Assembly (NCBI GenBank): GCA_022648685.1 | Contig: JALCMW010000007.1 | Coordinates: forward strand, 36,986 to 100,985 | DNA from: Bacteroidales bacterium | Lineage (GTDB): Bacteria; Bacteroidota; Bacteroidia; Bacteroidales; UBA932 | DNA length: 64,000 nucleotides | Direction of reading: 5' to 3' | Shown: piece after piece, positions 18,209 through 26,607 of the stretch | Position numbering within the stretch: the first letter of the stretch is position 1 | Layout of the letters: the number at the start of each line of letters is the position of its first letter | Program-made: the position numbers and the translations under genes | The notes under the pieces: model-generated | The model's database searches: none | What the model saw: the letters and a program-made list of their open reading frames with translations, nothing else | Told to the model about the DNA's origin: nothing

Positions 18209-18272
18209 AAACAACTTAATTTAAACTATTATTTATGAAAACTCACACAAACCGTGTGACATTATGCCATAC

Positions 18273-20096
18273 TTACCATGTCTTCGTCCATCCCGGATTC
18301 TGACTCAGGTTCGGATTTTTCAATCCAACCTGTGTAGGGATTGGATAAAGGTACATGTTGTCCTTCCATGCATGAGAAGTTTCCTTGTAATCCATGACGT
18401 ATCCTCCGGCAGGATCATCGGCGAGTTTGTCAAGTTTCAGAGGATCGGTGCTTTGGTTCACAATCACTGCAAGGCTCTTGTATTCTCCCGAATAAGACTT
18501 GTCAGCAGTGAAATAAGCGTCATATTCCCCGTCTCCGTTCATGTCCAGCGGCTGGTCCATCGCCGGAACGTAAACTCCCGTCCAAGGCATGTCCCCCCAA
18601 AGATTTCCGCAAGCCCAGCGTTTAAGGTCCCTCAAACGTGTCCCCTCCAGGCATAACTCTATGGCCCTGTCGCGACGTATTTCCAGAATCACAGGATCCG
18701 TTATATCAGGATAATATGTCTGTTGGAGATAAGTATCAACCACCGTAGGTTTTTTGTCGAGGTCTCCTCCGGTGATTCCGGCACGGCGGCGAAGAACGCC
18801 TATGGTGTTTTTCCAGTCTTCATCCGTCAAAGTCCCGAGCTCGGCCTTTGCTTCGGCATAATTCAGAAGCACTTCAGCATAACGCATTATAGGGACATCG
18901 TTTGTGTTCGAACGCTTATCGTCATAATTCATGTCGTCGATTACATATTTCGTAAACTGGTATCCCGTAAGAGTATGTCCGGTAAAATTGGCCGAAGTCG
19001 TTACATAATTGCCGGAAGCGTCTTTTCTGGTATAATCATATCCTCTTATCGTCTGGTTCAGCCTCAGATCACGCCCGGTTGTCTCTTCCTTGAAATTCTT
19101 GTATGTCCCATCGGCATTTTTTTCATCATAGACTGTCCCGTCGAGATTCAGATACGTCTTGGCAAATGGCCTCGTCATGCAGAGATGAGGGCCGTATGTG
19201 GAGGAATTAAGCCACCAGTTCATTTCGCCGAGTGATGTTTCATTGTTTTCGTAGCTGAGCATGACTTCTTCTGTGACTGCATTATCGCTTATGAACAGAT
19301 CCCTGTATGAACCGCGTCCGTTTGCATATGCCGTACCGGTATGTATCTTATACGGTCCGTCGTCCATTATTATCTGGGCGGCATCGGCTGCAGCCTTGAA
19401 CAATTCATCCGCGGTCATTGTGCAGTTCTTGACATAATCGGTCCCGGCATGATATTTACGCCAAGAGGCTTCGAAAAGGCAGGCGCGGGACTTGAGCAGA
19501 AGAGGTGTCCATTTGTTGATGGTATTGGAATTCGGCGTAATTGAAGATGTCGTGATCCATTTGTAGGCATAGTCGCAGTCGTCCATTATATGCCGGATTA
19601 TGGTATCCCTGCTGTCCCTTCCGGCATAAAGACGTGAATCCGTAGGTTCCAGAGGCTCGTCGATCCATGGGACTTCTCCGTATTTGACGAGTTTCCCGAA
19701 ATACAAATATGCCCGGAAGAATTTAGCTATGCCGGTATAATTGTTCCTTACTTCTTCGCTGAGATTCTGGTCCGTATTGTATTTTATCAGATAGTTGGCG
19801 TGCCTTATGTCGCTCCAGCTCCATGAAGTAGACGTTTCTTCGGTATAAGCCGCACATTCATAAGTACCCACGGAGTTTTTGGCACCCCAGTCGGCCGTAT
19901 TGTCCGATTGGTGCATTCCGTCGCCTCCGGCATCCGGCAGTATATCATAAAGATAGTTACAGTAAAGTTCAAGGCCTGTGGCGGATCCGAAAACCATGGA
20001 ACGGTCGGCTGAAGCTTTCTGTCTTTCGGTCAAATCGCAGGCAGAAACCGTTACGATTGCTATCGCGATTGTAAAAAATATGCTTATTTTTCTCAT
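18273..20096 (-). CDS. SusD-family lipoprotein (second pair)
   Basis: A 607-residue RagB/SusD protein with a lipobox (VTVSAC, about C20) and the usual core: a helical NYTGIAKFFRAYLYFGKLVKYG block near residue 120, the MRYAEVLLNYAEAKAELG helix, and the C-terminal RDRAIELCLEGTRLRDLKRW block. It is longer than the galactan SusD and only distantly similar. It follows its susC partner by 11 bp. No glycosidase lies in this operon, so the substrate is unknown. Confidence 0.93.
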   Translation of the reverse strand: MRKISIFFTIAIAIVTVSACDLTERQKASADRSMVFGSATGLELYCNYLYDILPDAGGDGMHQSDNTADWGAKNSVGTYECAAYTEETSTSWSWSDIRHANYLIKYNTDQNLSEEVRNNYTGIAKFFRAYLYFGKLVKYGEVPWIDEPLEPTDSRLYAGRDSRDTIIRHIMDDCDYAYKWITTSSITPNSNTINKWTPLLLKSRACLFEASWRKYHAGTDYVKNCTMTADELFKAAADAAQIIMDDGPYKIHTGTAYANGRGSYRDLFISDNAVTEEVMLSYENNETSLGEMNWWLNSSTYGPHLCMTRPFAKTYLNLDGTVYDEKNADGTYKNFKEETTGRDLRLNQTIRGYDYTRKDASGNYVTTSANFTGHTLTGYQFTKYVIDDMNYDDKRSNTNDVPIMRYAEVLLNYAEAKAELGTLTDEDWKNTIGVLRRRAGITGGDLDKKPTVVDTYLQQTYYPDITDPVILEIRRDRAIELCLEGTRLRDLKRWACGNLWGDMPWTGVYVPAMDQPLDMNGDGEYDAYFTADKSYSGEYKSLAVIVNQSTDPLKLDKLADDPAGGYVMDYKETSHAWKDNMYLYPIPTQVGLKNPNLSQNPGWTKTW

Positions 20097-20107
20097 TACC
20101 GTATCAA

Positions 20108-23100
20108 TTAGAATGTTATGTTAAGACCCAGACTGTAACTTTTCAGCGTAGGATAATTGTATCCGTCCCCGGTGGTGGTCGCTTCGGAGTCATAGCCGTA
20201 AATATTCGCTGTCACATCTATGTCTCGCGTATGTTTGTACAGAGGCGACCATGTCCACAGATTTTCCCCAGAGAAGAAGATGCTGGCCTTTGTAAGTCCG
20301 ATCCTGTTTATCCATTTTTCAGGCAAATTGTAGCCGAACTGTATGTTTTTCATACGTATGTACGCCACGTTTTGAAGGTAACGGGTATTGGCGCATGAAG
20401 AGCCTTTGTAGAAAGGTGCATAGTAGCCGGTGTAACGGGGCAGGTAGGCATCGGTGTTGTCTTCAGTCCAGTAATTGCCCAGCTGCCATTTGGGCAATTG
20501 AGCATAAGGGCGGTTGTATTGCCCCCAAAGTGAAGCAGATTCATTGGTAGGATACCAATCCTGCTTTCCTACACCCTGGAAGAAAACGCTGGCAAAGAAA
20601 TTGTTCCAGTCTCCGGAAAGAGTGAAGCTGTATATATAACGCGGTTCCGTATTGCCTATTACGCGACGGTCTCCCGGATCATCCACAGTATTATTGCCCC
20701 TGTCTATGTAGCCGTTTCCGTTGAGATCTTCGAATTTTATATCGCCCGGATAGAGTTTGTATTTTTTATCCGTTTTCATAAGGGGATTGTAATATTTCTG
20801 CCCGGCTGCCTTGGCAGCAGCCTCGGCTGCGTCTATATCAGCCTGTGTCTGCCAGAGTCCGTTGGAAGTGAAGCCCCATATTTCTCCAATGGTCATGCCT
20901 TTGTAATAAGACGGGCTATTCGACGTTCCAAGATTCTTAGTGGAATTGTTGTATTTGTCTATGACCGATTTGTAATCTGCCAAAGTTGCCTTTATGCTGT
21001 AATTGAACTTCTTGCCTGTAAGGTTGAATGAATCGCGCCATGTAGCGGTGATTTCATATCCGCGCGTGGTCATTTCTCCGTAATTACCTTTAGGCGAAGA
21101 TGCCCCGTATACGTCCGGCAAAGTCGGTCCGACAATGTACATATTGATCGTCTTGCGGTTGTACCAGTCGGCTGTTACCGAGAAGCGGTCCCGGAGAAGG
21201 CCGAAGTCAAGACCTACATCCAGAGTCCTGGCGGTTTCCCATGTAAGGTTGTCAGGAATAGGGGAAGCAGGTGAGACCGTCTTTACTTTGGTTCCGTTGA
21301 AATATCGTCCGGTACCCATGTTGAATTTCTCATCGAAAGAATATGCCGAGATATTGCTGTTGCCAAGTGCTCCGTATGATGCCCGGATTTTCAAATTCGA
21401 AAGGATATTCTCATTTACTTTGAACCAAGGTTCCTGAGTAAGTCGCCATCCTGCCGAGACGGAAGGGAAAAACGACCAGCGTGAACCTTCGAGGAACTTG
21501 GAAGAACCGTCGTAACGGCCGTTCACTTCAAGAAGATATCTTTCAGCATAATTGTAATTGGCGCGGAAGAAAGCACCAACGCTGCGCCATTTCGTCCATG
21601 CTCCGGTGATATTCCTGTTGTCGGTTCCGGTTGTCAGATTGATATTGTCAACCTCTTCGGTAAGCAGATCGTCATTATAAGCATAGAGCTGTTTCATCGT
21701 GGATTGTTCATAATTATATCCGATCAGGAACTTCACGTTGTGCTTATCAAGGAATTTATCGGTGTAGTCGGCATAGACGTTGGTATTTATATACTTGGTG
21801 TCTTTGTTCGTCTCCGATATATATGACTGTGTTCCGGAAATGGTTTCAGTCGTGCCGGCTATCTTGGAATATGGAGTGCGTACACGTTTTATCTGGCGGT
21901 TGTATGTTGCATCACGGTAAGTGAAATCGGCGTTCACATGCAGCTTGTCATCAAGGAATTTGGCCGCGGCACTTATGGTATTCTTGACATAATCGTTTAC
22001 AGAAGTATGACGGCTGTTTCCGTAAAGGAAATCCCCTACGGAATAAACGGCCGAATAACTCATGGTCCCGTCCGGGTTCCATACGGGAGAAGAAGGATGG
22101 CCTTCATCGGCGATGTTTCTCCATACATTGCCGTTACCTTCCGAATACGTTACGGGATTGTGGTATTTGTTGTAGCTTATGTCGATATTATCAACTATCT
22201 TAAGCCATTTGTACACTTGATATCCTGCTTTCAATCTGGTATTTATGGCTTTGTAGTCATCTGTATTGCAAGGACTGTCGAAGAGCCCGCCGTAACCGTA
22301 GAAACGGCCAGAAAGATAATAATCGAATTTGCCGTCGCTTCCTGATACCGAAAGATTGTGCGTCTGTGCAAGAAAATGGTTTTTGTAAATCATTCCGGCG
22401 TAGTCTGTACCTTTGTTGAAATAAACCCAACGGCCTTTGGTGGTACCCCATGAACCGTCGCTTATTACAGTGCCGTAATTACCTGATTCCGCGCGCGATT
22501 TGTATTCTGCAAGCCATGCAGTGGAGAATTGCTGGGATTTGTTTATGCCCGAAGGATTGGAATGATTGAAATTGTAGTAGGCCGTATAGAAGTGTTCCGC
22601 CCATGTATAGCCGTCCGATACGTAATCAACGGTATTGGTTGGCTGTTCTATGCTGAAGTTTGTGGAATAGGTAACCCTGGCCTTCCCTACTTTTGCGGAT
22701 TTTGTTGTGATGAGTACGACTCCGTAAGGAGCTCTGGAACCGTAGATGGCTGCTGAAGCTGCATCTTTGAGAACAGATACGGATTCTATATCATCAGGAT
22801 TCAGAAGAGCCGGATTGCCTTCGACTCCGTCTATCAATACAAGAGCGCTGCCGCCCTGACCGATCGATGTCGTACCTCTGATATTATAAGTCGCACTGCT
22901 TGTCGGTTTCCCGTCGGTCAATTTCAGATTGAGATTGGGGATGGAACCCTGAAGCATCTGGGTTACATTCGAATTGGGACGGCCTTCGAACACTTCGCTC
23001 GAAACCTGGTCCACTGCACCGGTCAGATTGGCTTTCTTCTGTGTGCCGTAACCTACGAATACCACCTCTTCAAGCATTTTGCTGTCTTCCTTGAGAATCA

Positions 23101-23446
23101 CCTTCATTCCGTCGGAAGCTGCAATTTCAATTGTTTTGTAACCGATAGAGGAAATGACCAGAATGCTGCCTTCGGGAACGGAAATTGTGAACCGCCCGTC
23201 AAGATCGGAAGCCACACCGTTTTTAGTCCCTTTTTGAACGACGCTGACGCCTATCAGCGGAGAACCGCCCGGATCCTTGATTGTTCCGGAAATCTTCTTT
23301 GCAACAGCCGGCGTTCCGGAAACTGCGGTTGACAAAAGATAAGAGCGAAGCGAAACGGTACCGGTTGCGTCGTAGGCAGAGGCTTCTACACAGGAAAGAC
23401 CCAACAGCACCGTCAACAGAGAATACTTGACTTGTTTTAACTTCAT
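20108..23446 (-). CDS. SusC-family TonB-dependent transporter (second pair)
   Basis: About 1112 residues. The track start is a TTG; the ATG three codons later (23446) begins MKLKQVKYSLLTVLLGLSCV, a signal peptide. A carboxypeptidase-regulatory-like domain (about 55-130, GTIKDPGGSPLIGVSVVQKG), the signature EEVVFVGYGTQKKANLTGAV, the plug and a long barrel ending SLGLNITF follow. It is probably a glycan or glycoconjugate importer with the following SusD. Upstream is a near-consensus -7 box (TTTATTTG, one mismatch). No HTCS, sigma or anti-sigma gene is adjacent; the nearest regulator is the galactan HTCS downstream. Confidence 0.94.
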   Translation of the reverse strand: MKLKQVKYSLLTVLLGLSCVEASAYDATGTVSLRSYLLSTAVSGTPAVAKKISGTIKDPGGSPLIGVSVVQKGTKNGVASDLDGRFTISVPEGSILVISSIGYKTIEIAASDGMKVILKEDSKMLEEVVFVGYGTQKKANLTGAVDQVSSEVFEGRPNSNVTQMLQGSIPNLNLKLTDGKPTSSATYNIRGTTSIGQGGSALVLIDGVEGNPALLNPDDIESVSVLKDAASAAIYGSRAPYGVVLITTKSAKVGKARVTYSTNFSIEQPTNTVDYVSDGYTWAEHFYTAYYNFNHSNPSGINKSQQFSTAWLAEYKSRAESGNYGTVISDGSWGTTKGRWVYFNKGTDYAGMIYKNHFLAQTHNLSVSGSDGKFDYYLSGRFYGYGGLFDSPCNTDDYKAINTRLKAGYQVYKWLKIVDNIDISYNKYHNPVTYSEGNGNVWRNIADEGHPSSPVWNPDGTMSYSAVYSVGDFLYGNSRHTSVNDYVKNTISAAAKFLDDKLHVNADFTYRDATYNRQIKRVRTPYSKIAGTTETISGTQSYISETNKDTKYINTNVYADYTDKFLDKHNVKFLIGYNYEQSTMKQLYAYNDDLLTEEVDNINLTTGTDNRNITGAWTKWRSVGAFFRANYNYAERYLLEVNGRYDGSSKFLEGSRWSFFPSVSAGWRLTQEPWFKVNENILSNLKIRASYGALGNSNISAYSFDEKFNMGTGRYFNGTKVKTVSPASPIPDNLTWETARTLDVGLDFGLLRDRFSVTADWYNRKTINMYIVGPTLPDVYGASSPKGNYGEMTTRGYEITATWRDSFNLTGKKFNYSIKATLADYKSVIDKYNNSTKNLGTSNSPSYYKGMTIGEIWGFTSNGLWQTQADIDAAEAAAKAAGQKYYNPLMKTDKKYKLYPGDIKFEDLNGNGYIDRGNNTVDDPGDRRVIGNTEPRYIYSFTLSGDWNNFFASVFFQGVGKQDWYPTNESASLWGQYNRPYAQLPKWQLGNYWTEDNTDAYLPRYTGYYAPFYKGSSCANTRYLQNVAYIRMKNIQFGYNLPEKWINRIGLTKASIFFSGENLWTWSPLYKHTRDIDVTANIYGYDSEATTTGDGYNYPTLKSYSLGLNITF

Positions 23447-23748
23447 CTTGCTCAATTTTAATGTGGTTGATAATTATGTGTATTTATTGCATTACCAGAC
23501 GGCACGCAGGGCAAGAATTCAGACTATTCTCCAAATAAAGGCCGTATAGGTTCAATATGACACGTACGGACATGCCTGTGCATATAATCCGCTACGATAC
23601 AATTAGATATGGGGAAAATCCGTGGTTACTAGTGTGTGGTCTGATATGGTTCCTCCAACTCATAACAATATTAATGATTCCGGATATCAAAAACAAGAAA
23701 AGATGTATTATATTTAACATCGGTCACAAAAATATGATACTAACCACT

Positions 23749-24687
23749 ATGAAAACATTTTCAATATGCCATAGATGTCTTTGCTGTATAGTTGCAGTAC
23801 TAGCTCTGGTTTCGTGTTCCAGGGAAAATAACGGAGATGGAAATGATGACGGATCCGATATACATGAAACCGATCTACAGAAATATCCCGGCAAAGGAGA
23901 GATTAAAATCATGAGTTTCAATGTGAGATGCAGCACTTCCAAAGAAACGAATCCGTACAACGGTTGGGATTTCCGCAAAGATGCCTGTCTGGAAATGATA
24001 CGGGATCAGAAACCGTCTCTCATAGGATTCCAGGAAGCTGTTTTCGATACTCAATGGTCATTTTTCAAAGACAGTCTGGCGAAGAACTATGAAGGGTTCG
24101 GCGTCGGCCGGAACGACGGAATGGAAAAGGGAGAGTGCATGGGCATTTTGTTCAGGAAATCTGATATAAAAAAGATAGACGGAGGAACTTTCTGGCTTTC
24201 CGAAACTCCTGACAAACCTTCCAGGGCCGATTCGTGGGGAGCAGGCAATTATCGTTCCGCCACATGGGGTATTTTCGAAGATATTGCTACCGGAAACAAA
24301 TTCTGCTACATAAATACTCATCTGGATCTGGTCTCTTCTGCCAGAACAAAGGAAATGGAACTGATTTCGGAAAGATTTTCCATGTACAATCCCGACAATT
24401 ATCCGCAATTTCTGTCAGCCGATTTCAATACGACACAGAATGATAAAATATTCGATTATATTGAACCTGGAATGCTGAATTCCAGAGACGAAGCTCCGGA
24501 AGACAAAACCGACGAAAATACGACTTACAATGGCTGGGGCGATGCCGGCGGCAAGATAATAGACGATATATTCGGTTCTGCTAAAGTAACCGTAAACGAG
24601 TATCACACAGTTTACGAAAGCTATGGCGACGCAGCATATCTTTCAGATCATTATCCGATATACGCGATCTTCAAATTCAATAAATAG
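23749..24687 (+). CDS. endonuclease/exonuclease/phosphatase-family lipoprotein
   Basis: The ATG at 23749 starts a 24-residue lipoprotein signal (VAVLALVSCS), so it is preferred over the upstream start at 23557. The mature protein of about 290 residues is an EEP (DNase I-like) hydrolase: IMSFNVRC at the start, metal/substrate motifs GFQEAV, INTHLD, SADFN and the catalytic SDHYPIYA at the end. The family cuts phosphodiester or phosphoester bonds in nucleic acids, sphingolipids or inositol phosphates; the C-terminal type here is common among Bacteroides surface or periplasmic proteins of unknown substrate. It is transcribed divergently from the second susC, so the two may be used together. Confidence 0.85.
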   Translation: MKTFSICHRCLCCIVAVLALVSCSRENNGDGNDDGSDIHETDLQKYPGKGEIKIMSFNVRCSTSKETNPYNGWDFRKDACLEMIRDQKPSLIGFQEAVFDTQWSFFKDSLAKNYEGFGVGRNDGMEKGECMGILFRKSDIKKIDGGTFWLSETPDKPSRADSWGAGNYRSATWGIFEDIATGNKFCYINTHLDLVSSARTKEMELISERFSMYNPDNYPQFLSADFNTTQNDKIFDYIEPGMLNSRDEAPEDKTDENTTYNGWGDAGGKIIDDIFGSAKVTVNEYHTVYESYGDAAYLSDHYPIYAIFKFNK

Positions 24688-24731
24688 CTGCCTTTTATTA
24701 AAATTTTTATGGCTTATAAGGAAAATCTTCT

Positions 24732-24739
24732 TACTTTTG
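24732..24739 (+). promoter_or_regulatory. -7 box of activase/TetR operon
   Basis: TACTTTTG matches the Bacteroidota -7 consensus TAnnTTTG exactly. The -33 region has only a weak T-rich match. Transcription would start near 24746, inside the palindrome at 24741-24760, and give a leader of about 62 nt. Confidence 0.6.
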
Positions 24740-24740
24740 C

Positions 24741-24771
24741 GTCTGACATCAGTGTCAGACTGTCATGACAG
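24741..24771. promoter_or_regulatory. double palindromic operator, candidate TetR site
   Basis: Two palindromes abut: GTCTGACATCAGTGTCAGAC (8-bp perfect arms, 4-bp centre) and CTGTCATGACAG (12-bp perfect palindrome). They share the half-site TGTCA. They begin 2 bp after the -7 box and cover the expected transcript start, the usual place for a repressor. The operon itself encodes a TetR-family regulator, so autorepression is the simplest reading. This is inference from position and symmetry. Confidence 0.55.
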
Positions 24772-24807
24772 CAGACTGGCTGTTGTAACGGCATCACTAT
24801 AGAAAGA

Positions 24808-26607
24808 ATGAACAGAATAGGAATTGATATCGGATCCACTACGGCAAAGATGGCAGTGGTGGATGATTCCGGAAATATTGTATTTTCCAGATACCTGAGA
24901 CATAATGCCAGGATAGGAAATACGTTGAGCACCCTGTTTTCCGAAGTAATCAAGGCCATCGGTGATAAGGAAGTCGCTTTCGGAATCACTGGGTCCATAG
25001 GAATGGGCATAGCACAAAAGTGTTCATTGCCGTTCGTCCAGGAAGTGATAGCGGCATCAAAGGCTACGCGTTTCAGATACAACAAGGCGATAAGCACCCT
25101 GATAGATATAGGCGGTGAAGATGCCAAAGTGGTGTTTTTCAATGACAAGGGTGAAGCCGTGGATCTCAGGATGAACGGGAACTGCGCTGCAGGAACGGGG
25201 GCTTTCATTGACCAGATGGCCATAATATTGGGTGAAAGCATTGAAGGATTGAACAGTCTGGCGTTGAAGGCCGACAGGATATTCCCTATTGCAAGCAGAT
25301 GCGGGGTTTTCTGCAAAACAGACATACAAAATCTCATAGCAAAGAAAATCAGCAAGGAAGACATCTCCGCTTCCATATTCCATGCCGTCGCAGTCCAGAC
25401 TGTGGTGACTCTGGCGCATGGCTACGACATCAAGGCCCCGGTACTTTTTTGCGGAGGCCCATTGTCCTTCATACCGGCTCTGAGAAAAGAGTTCACAGAA
25501 TATCTCAATTTGTCCAGGGATGATATCATAGTCCCTGAAGAAGGTAAACTTTTCCCGGCATTGGGCACGGCTTTGTCATGCGGAGACGGGAAACTTTACC
25601 GCATATCCGAACTTGACAAAATAATCGGAGATTCTTTCGGTACCGGCAATGACAAGAAAGATGCCTTACCTCCGATCTTCATTGATAAAGAGAGCCATGA
25701 TAGATGGCTGGAACAAATATCTTCGAAAAAAACGGAAAGGGCCGTATTGGAACCGGGGGTACAGGAAGTATATTTGGGAATCGATTCCGGTTCTACTACG
25801 ACCAAAGTGGTTTTCACTGACAGACAGGGAAGAATATTGTTTTCATTTTATTCCGACAACAATGCCGATCCGGTAAGTACCGCTTCAGAAGGGATAAGGA
25901 GATTCAATGAAAAATGCTGCGAGACAGGCACCGACGCCCGCATTGTGGGAAGCTGCTCGACAGGATACGGGGAAGATTTGATAAAGGCGGCTTTCCGTAT
26001 GGACCACGGGATAATAGAAACGATAGCACATTATCTTGCTGCAAGCCATATAGATTCGGATGTTTCGTTCATTCTGGACATCGGAGGACAGGACATGAAA
26101 GCCATCTATGTGGAAAACAAGGTGATAAACAGAATAGAGATAAATGAATCTTGTTCTTCGGGCTGCGGTTCTTTCATAGAGACTTTTGCTAAATCGCTTG
26201 GCTATGCCGTCGGGGATTTCGCCGAAGCGGCCTGCAGATCATCTTCTCCCTGCGATCTGGGAACAAGGTGTACGGTCTTCATGAATTCTAAGGTTAAGCA
26301 AGTGCTCAGGGAAGGCTACGGCATAGAAGATATAGCTGCGGGACTGGCTTATTCAGTGGTAAAGAATTGTCTTTACAAGGTTTTGAAAATTACGGATATC
26401 TCTTCTCTGGGCAAACATATTGTGGTTCAGGGAGGAACGATGAAAAACGATGCGGTGGTGAAGGCTCTGGAAAATCTGTCCGGCGCCAGGGTCTCGAGAA
26501 GCGATTGCCCGGAACTCATGGGTGCTTACGGCTGCGCTTTGTATTCCATTGAAAACATGACGGATCATAAACAAAAAATCAAAGAGGAATGTGTTCAGAC
26601 AATATAA
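24808..26607 (+). CDS. BadF/BadG/HgdC-type CoA-dehydratase activase, two ATPase domains (first part)
   Basis: A 599-residue protein with two copies of the HgdC-type ATPase fold. Copy 1 has the phosphate loop GIDIGSTTAKMAVVD and cluster cysteines in NGNCAAGTGAF and SRCGVFCKTD. Copy 2 has LGIDSGSTTTKVVF, ILDIGGQDMKAI, NESCSSGCGSF and GTRCTVFMNSKVKQ. In the family each dimer holds one [4Fe-4S] cluster between subunits and uses ATP to push an electron to a very low potential, feeding 2-hydroxyacyl-CoA dehydratases, benzoyl-CoA reductase or double-cubane reductases. In most relatives this part is fused to the next ORF as one protein of about 1400 residues. Here it ends in CVQTI and overlaps the next ORF by 19 bp in another frame. 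Confidence 0.88.
   Translation: MNRIGIDIGSTTAKMAVVDDSGNIVFSRYLRHNARIGNTLSTLFSEVIKAIGDKEVAFGITGSIGMGIAQKCSLPFVQEVIAASKATRFRYNKAISTLIDIGGEDAKVVFFNDKGEAVDLRMNGNCAAGTGAFIDQMAIILGESIEGLNSLALKADRIFPIASRCGVFCKTDIQNLIAKKISKEDISASIFHAVAVQTVVTLAHGYDIKAPVLFCGGPLSFIPALRKEFTEYLNLSRDDIIVPEEGKLFPALGTALSCGDGKLYRISELDKIIGDSFGTGNDKKDALPPIFIDKESHDRWLEQISSKKTERAVLEPGVQEVYLGIDSGSTTTKVVFTDRQGRILFSFYSDNNADPVSTASEGIRRFNEKCCETGTDARIVGSCSTGYGEDLIKAAFRMDHGIIETIAHYLAASHIDSDVSFILDIGGQDMKAIYVENKVINRIEINESCSSGCGSFIETFAKSLGYAVGDFAEAACRSSSPCDLGTRCTVFMNSKVKQVLREGYGIEDIAAGLAYSVVKNCLYKVLKITDISSLGKHIVVQGGTMKNDAVVKALENLSGARVSRSDCPELMGAYGCALYSIENMTDHKQKIKEECVQTI

Noticed and set aside
24714-25376. 220-residue minus-strand ORF
   Set aside because: Antisense to the activase; residues mirror the codon pattern of the real gene and no family fits.
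26571-26607. Programmed -1 frameshift with slippery heptamer
   Set aside because: The A-run is not in the X XXY YYZ phase and no clear downstream pseudoknot was seen; kept only as an open question.
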